Shown here: positions 63,720 through 64,000 of the stretch, piece after piece
Layout: each line of letters begins with the position of its first letter
Position numbering within the stretch: position 1 is the stretch's first letter
Assembly (NCBI RefSeq): GCF_028993555.1
Contig: NZ_CP118610.1
Span: forward strand, 2,728,001-2,792,000
DNA length: 64,000 nucleotides
From: Ensifer adhaerens
GTDB lineage: Bacteria; Pseudomonadota; Alphaproteobacteria; Rhizobiales; Rhizobiaceae
Reading direction: 5' to 3'
Translations under genes and position numbers: made by a program
Notes under the pieces: generated by a model
Told to the model about the DNA's origin: nothing
Databases searched by the model: none
Seen by the model: only the letters and a program-made list of their open reading frames with translations

Positions 63720-64000
63720 TCAAGAATGGCCGGTGGCGGCGACATCGGCGTCGATCACGCCCAGCGCCCGCTCCAGATGCCCCTCGAAGACGAGGCGTTG
63801 TTCGTCGAGCACGACCGATATTTCGGGAGCGCCCTGGAGACGGACTTGCATGGACTGCGCAAGTCCCTCCTCGATCCCCGGAAGCATGAGATCAAAATAG
63901 CGGATGCCAGGCCCGGTAACGTGCACAGGCATGCGCTCGTAAAGGCTCAGCATACGCGAGATGCCGTTGCCGAGCGCGATGCCCGCCTGGCGGAATGCGT
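63720..64000 (-). CDS. C-terminal part of a ROK-family protein, cut by window edge
   Basis: The last 93 codons of a gene entering from beyond base 64000. The frame is open to the edge. The visible end, with AGIALGNGISRMLSLYERMP and VTGPGIRYFDLMLPGIEEGL, fits the C-terminus of ROK-family sugar kinases or NagC/XylR-type repressors. The N-terminus, which would decide between kinase and HTH regulator, is outside the window. An internal ATG at 63953 is not the real start. Confidence 0.65.
   Translation of the reverse strand, partial: AFRQAGIALGNGISRMLSLYERMPVHVTGPGIRYFDLMLPGIEEGLAQSMQVRLQGAPEISVVLDEQRLVFEGHLERALGVIDADVAATGHS

Overview
The window is GC-rich DNA with tightly packed genes. Gene content and order point to an alphaproteobacterium of the Rhizobiaceae, most like Sinorhizobium/Ensifer. 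The indicators are a bdhA-xdhA-xdhB run, a chvE/ggu (araABCDEF-like) arabinose-galactose locus with divergent gbpR beside idhA, a BacA/SbmA transporter, and rhizobial intergenic palindromes. I see no rRNA, tRNA, CRISPR array, insertion sequence or phage gene. The assignment is by recognition, not by database search.

Layout. 0.1-3.3 kb: an omega-amino-acid aminotransferase and adenine deaminase. 3.4-8.8 kb: a membrane protein, an alpha-glucosidase translationally coupled to an AAC(6')-type acetyltransferase, a KdgK-type sugar kinase and the ribosome-assembly GTPase Der. 9.1-16.7 kb: envelope and housekeeping genes (YfgM-like TPR protein, NnrU, a deacetylase, BacA, an MFS exporter, a methionine aminopeptidase, a flavin monooxygenase). 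16.8-23.3 kb: glpK, then bdhA-xdhA-xdhB. 23.3-31.2 kb: a purine-catabolism island (LysR regulator, puuD, guaD, an LldD-like oxidase, and the opposite-strand run puuE-uraD-allA-uraH). Together with ade and xdhAB these cover adenine/guanine to hypoxanthine/xanthine, urate, 5-hydroxyisourate, OHCU, allantoin and allantoate, and then ureidoglycolate to glyoxylate plus urea. No allantoate-degrading enzyme or XdhC is in the window.

31.4-45.5 kb: mixed genes (Nudix, DUF1045, PRC-barrel, a divergent FAD oxidoreductase/MnmD pair resembling a split MnmC, a non-pyrrolysine MttB homologue, a host-attachment-family protein, a WYL regulator, an AlkC-type glycosylase, RhlE helicase, a DMT transporter, and a LysR/YeiH pair). 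45.7-48.9 kb: a three-gene operon of circularly permuted ATP-grasp, alpha-E protein and transglutaminase. This is a conserved but biochemically obscure peptide-modification-like system.

49.4-59.0 kb: a complete uptake-plus-catabolism operon for L-arabinose/galactose-type sugars. It holds a ChvE-like binding protein, ATPase, permease, FAH-type dehydratase, semialdehyde dehydrogenase and aldonate dehydratase, with a GbpR-like LysR gene facing it. 59.1-64.0 kb: a small HPD-motif protein, a two-helix membrane protein, inositol 2-dehydrogenase with a candidate IolR operator overlapping its promoter, an MHYT-PAS-GGDEF-EAL protein and the end of a ROK-family gene cut by the window edge.

The best signals for a second look are four. 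They are the AAC(6')-like gene inside a sugar operon, the ATP-grasp/alpha-E/transglutaminase operon, a family of 43-44-nt palindromes whose stems covary between copies and that abut stop codons, and the IolR-type site upstream of idhA.
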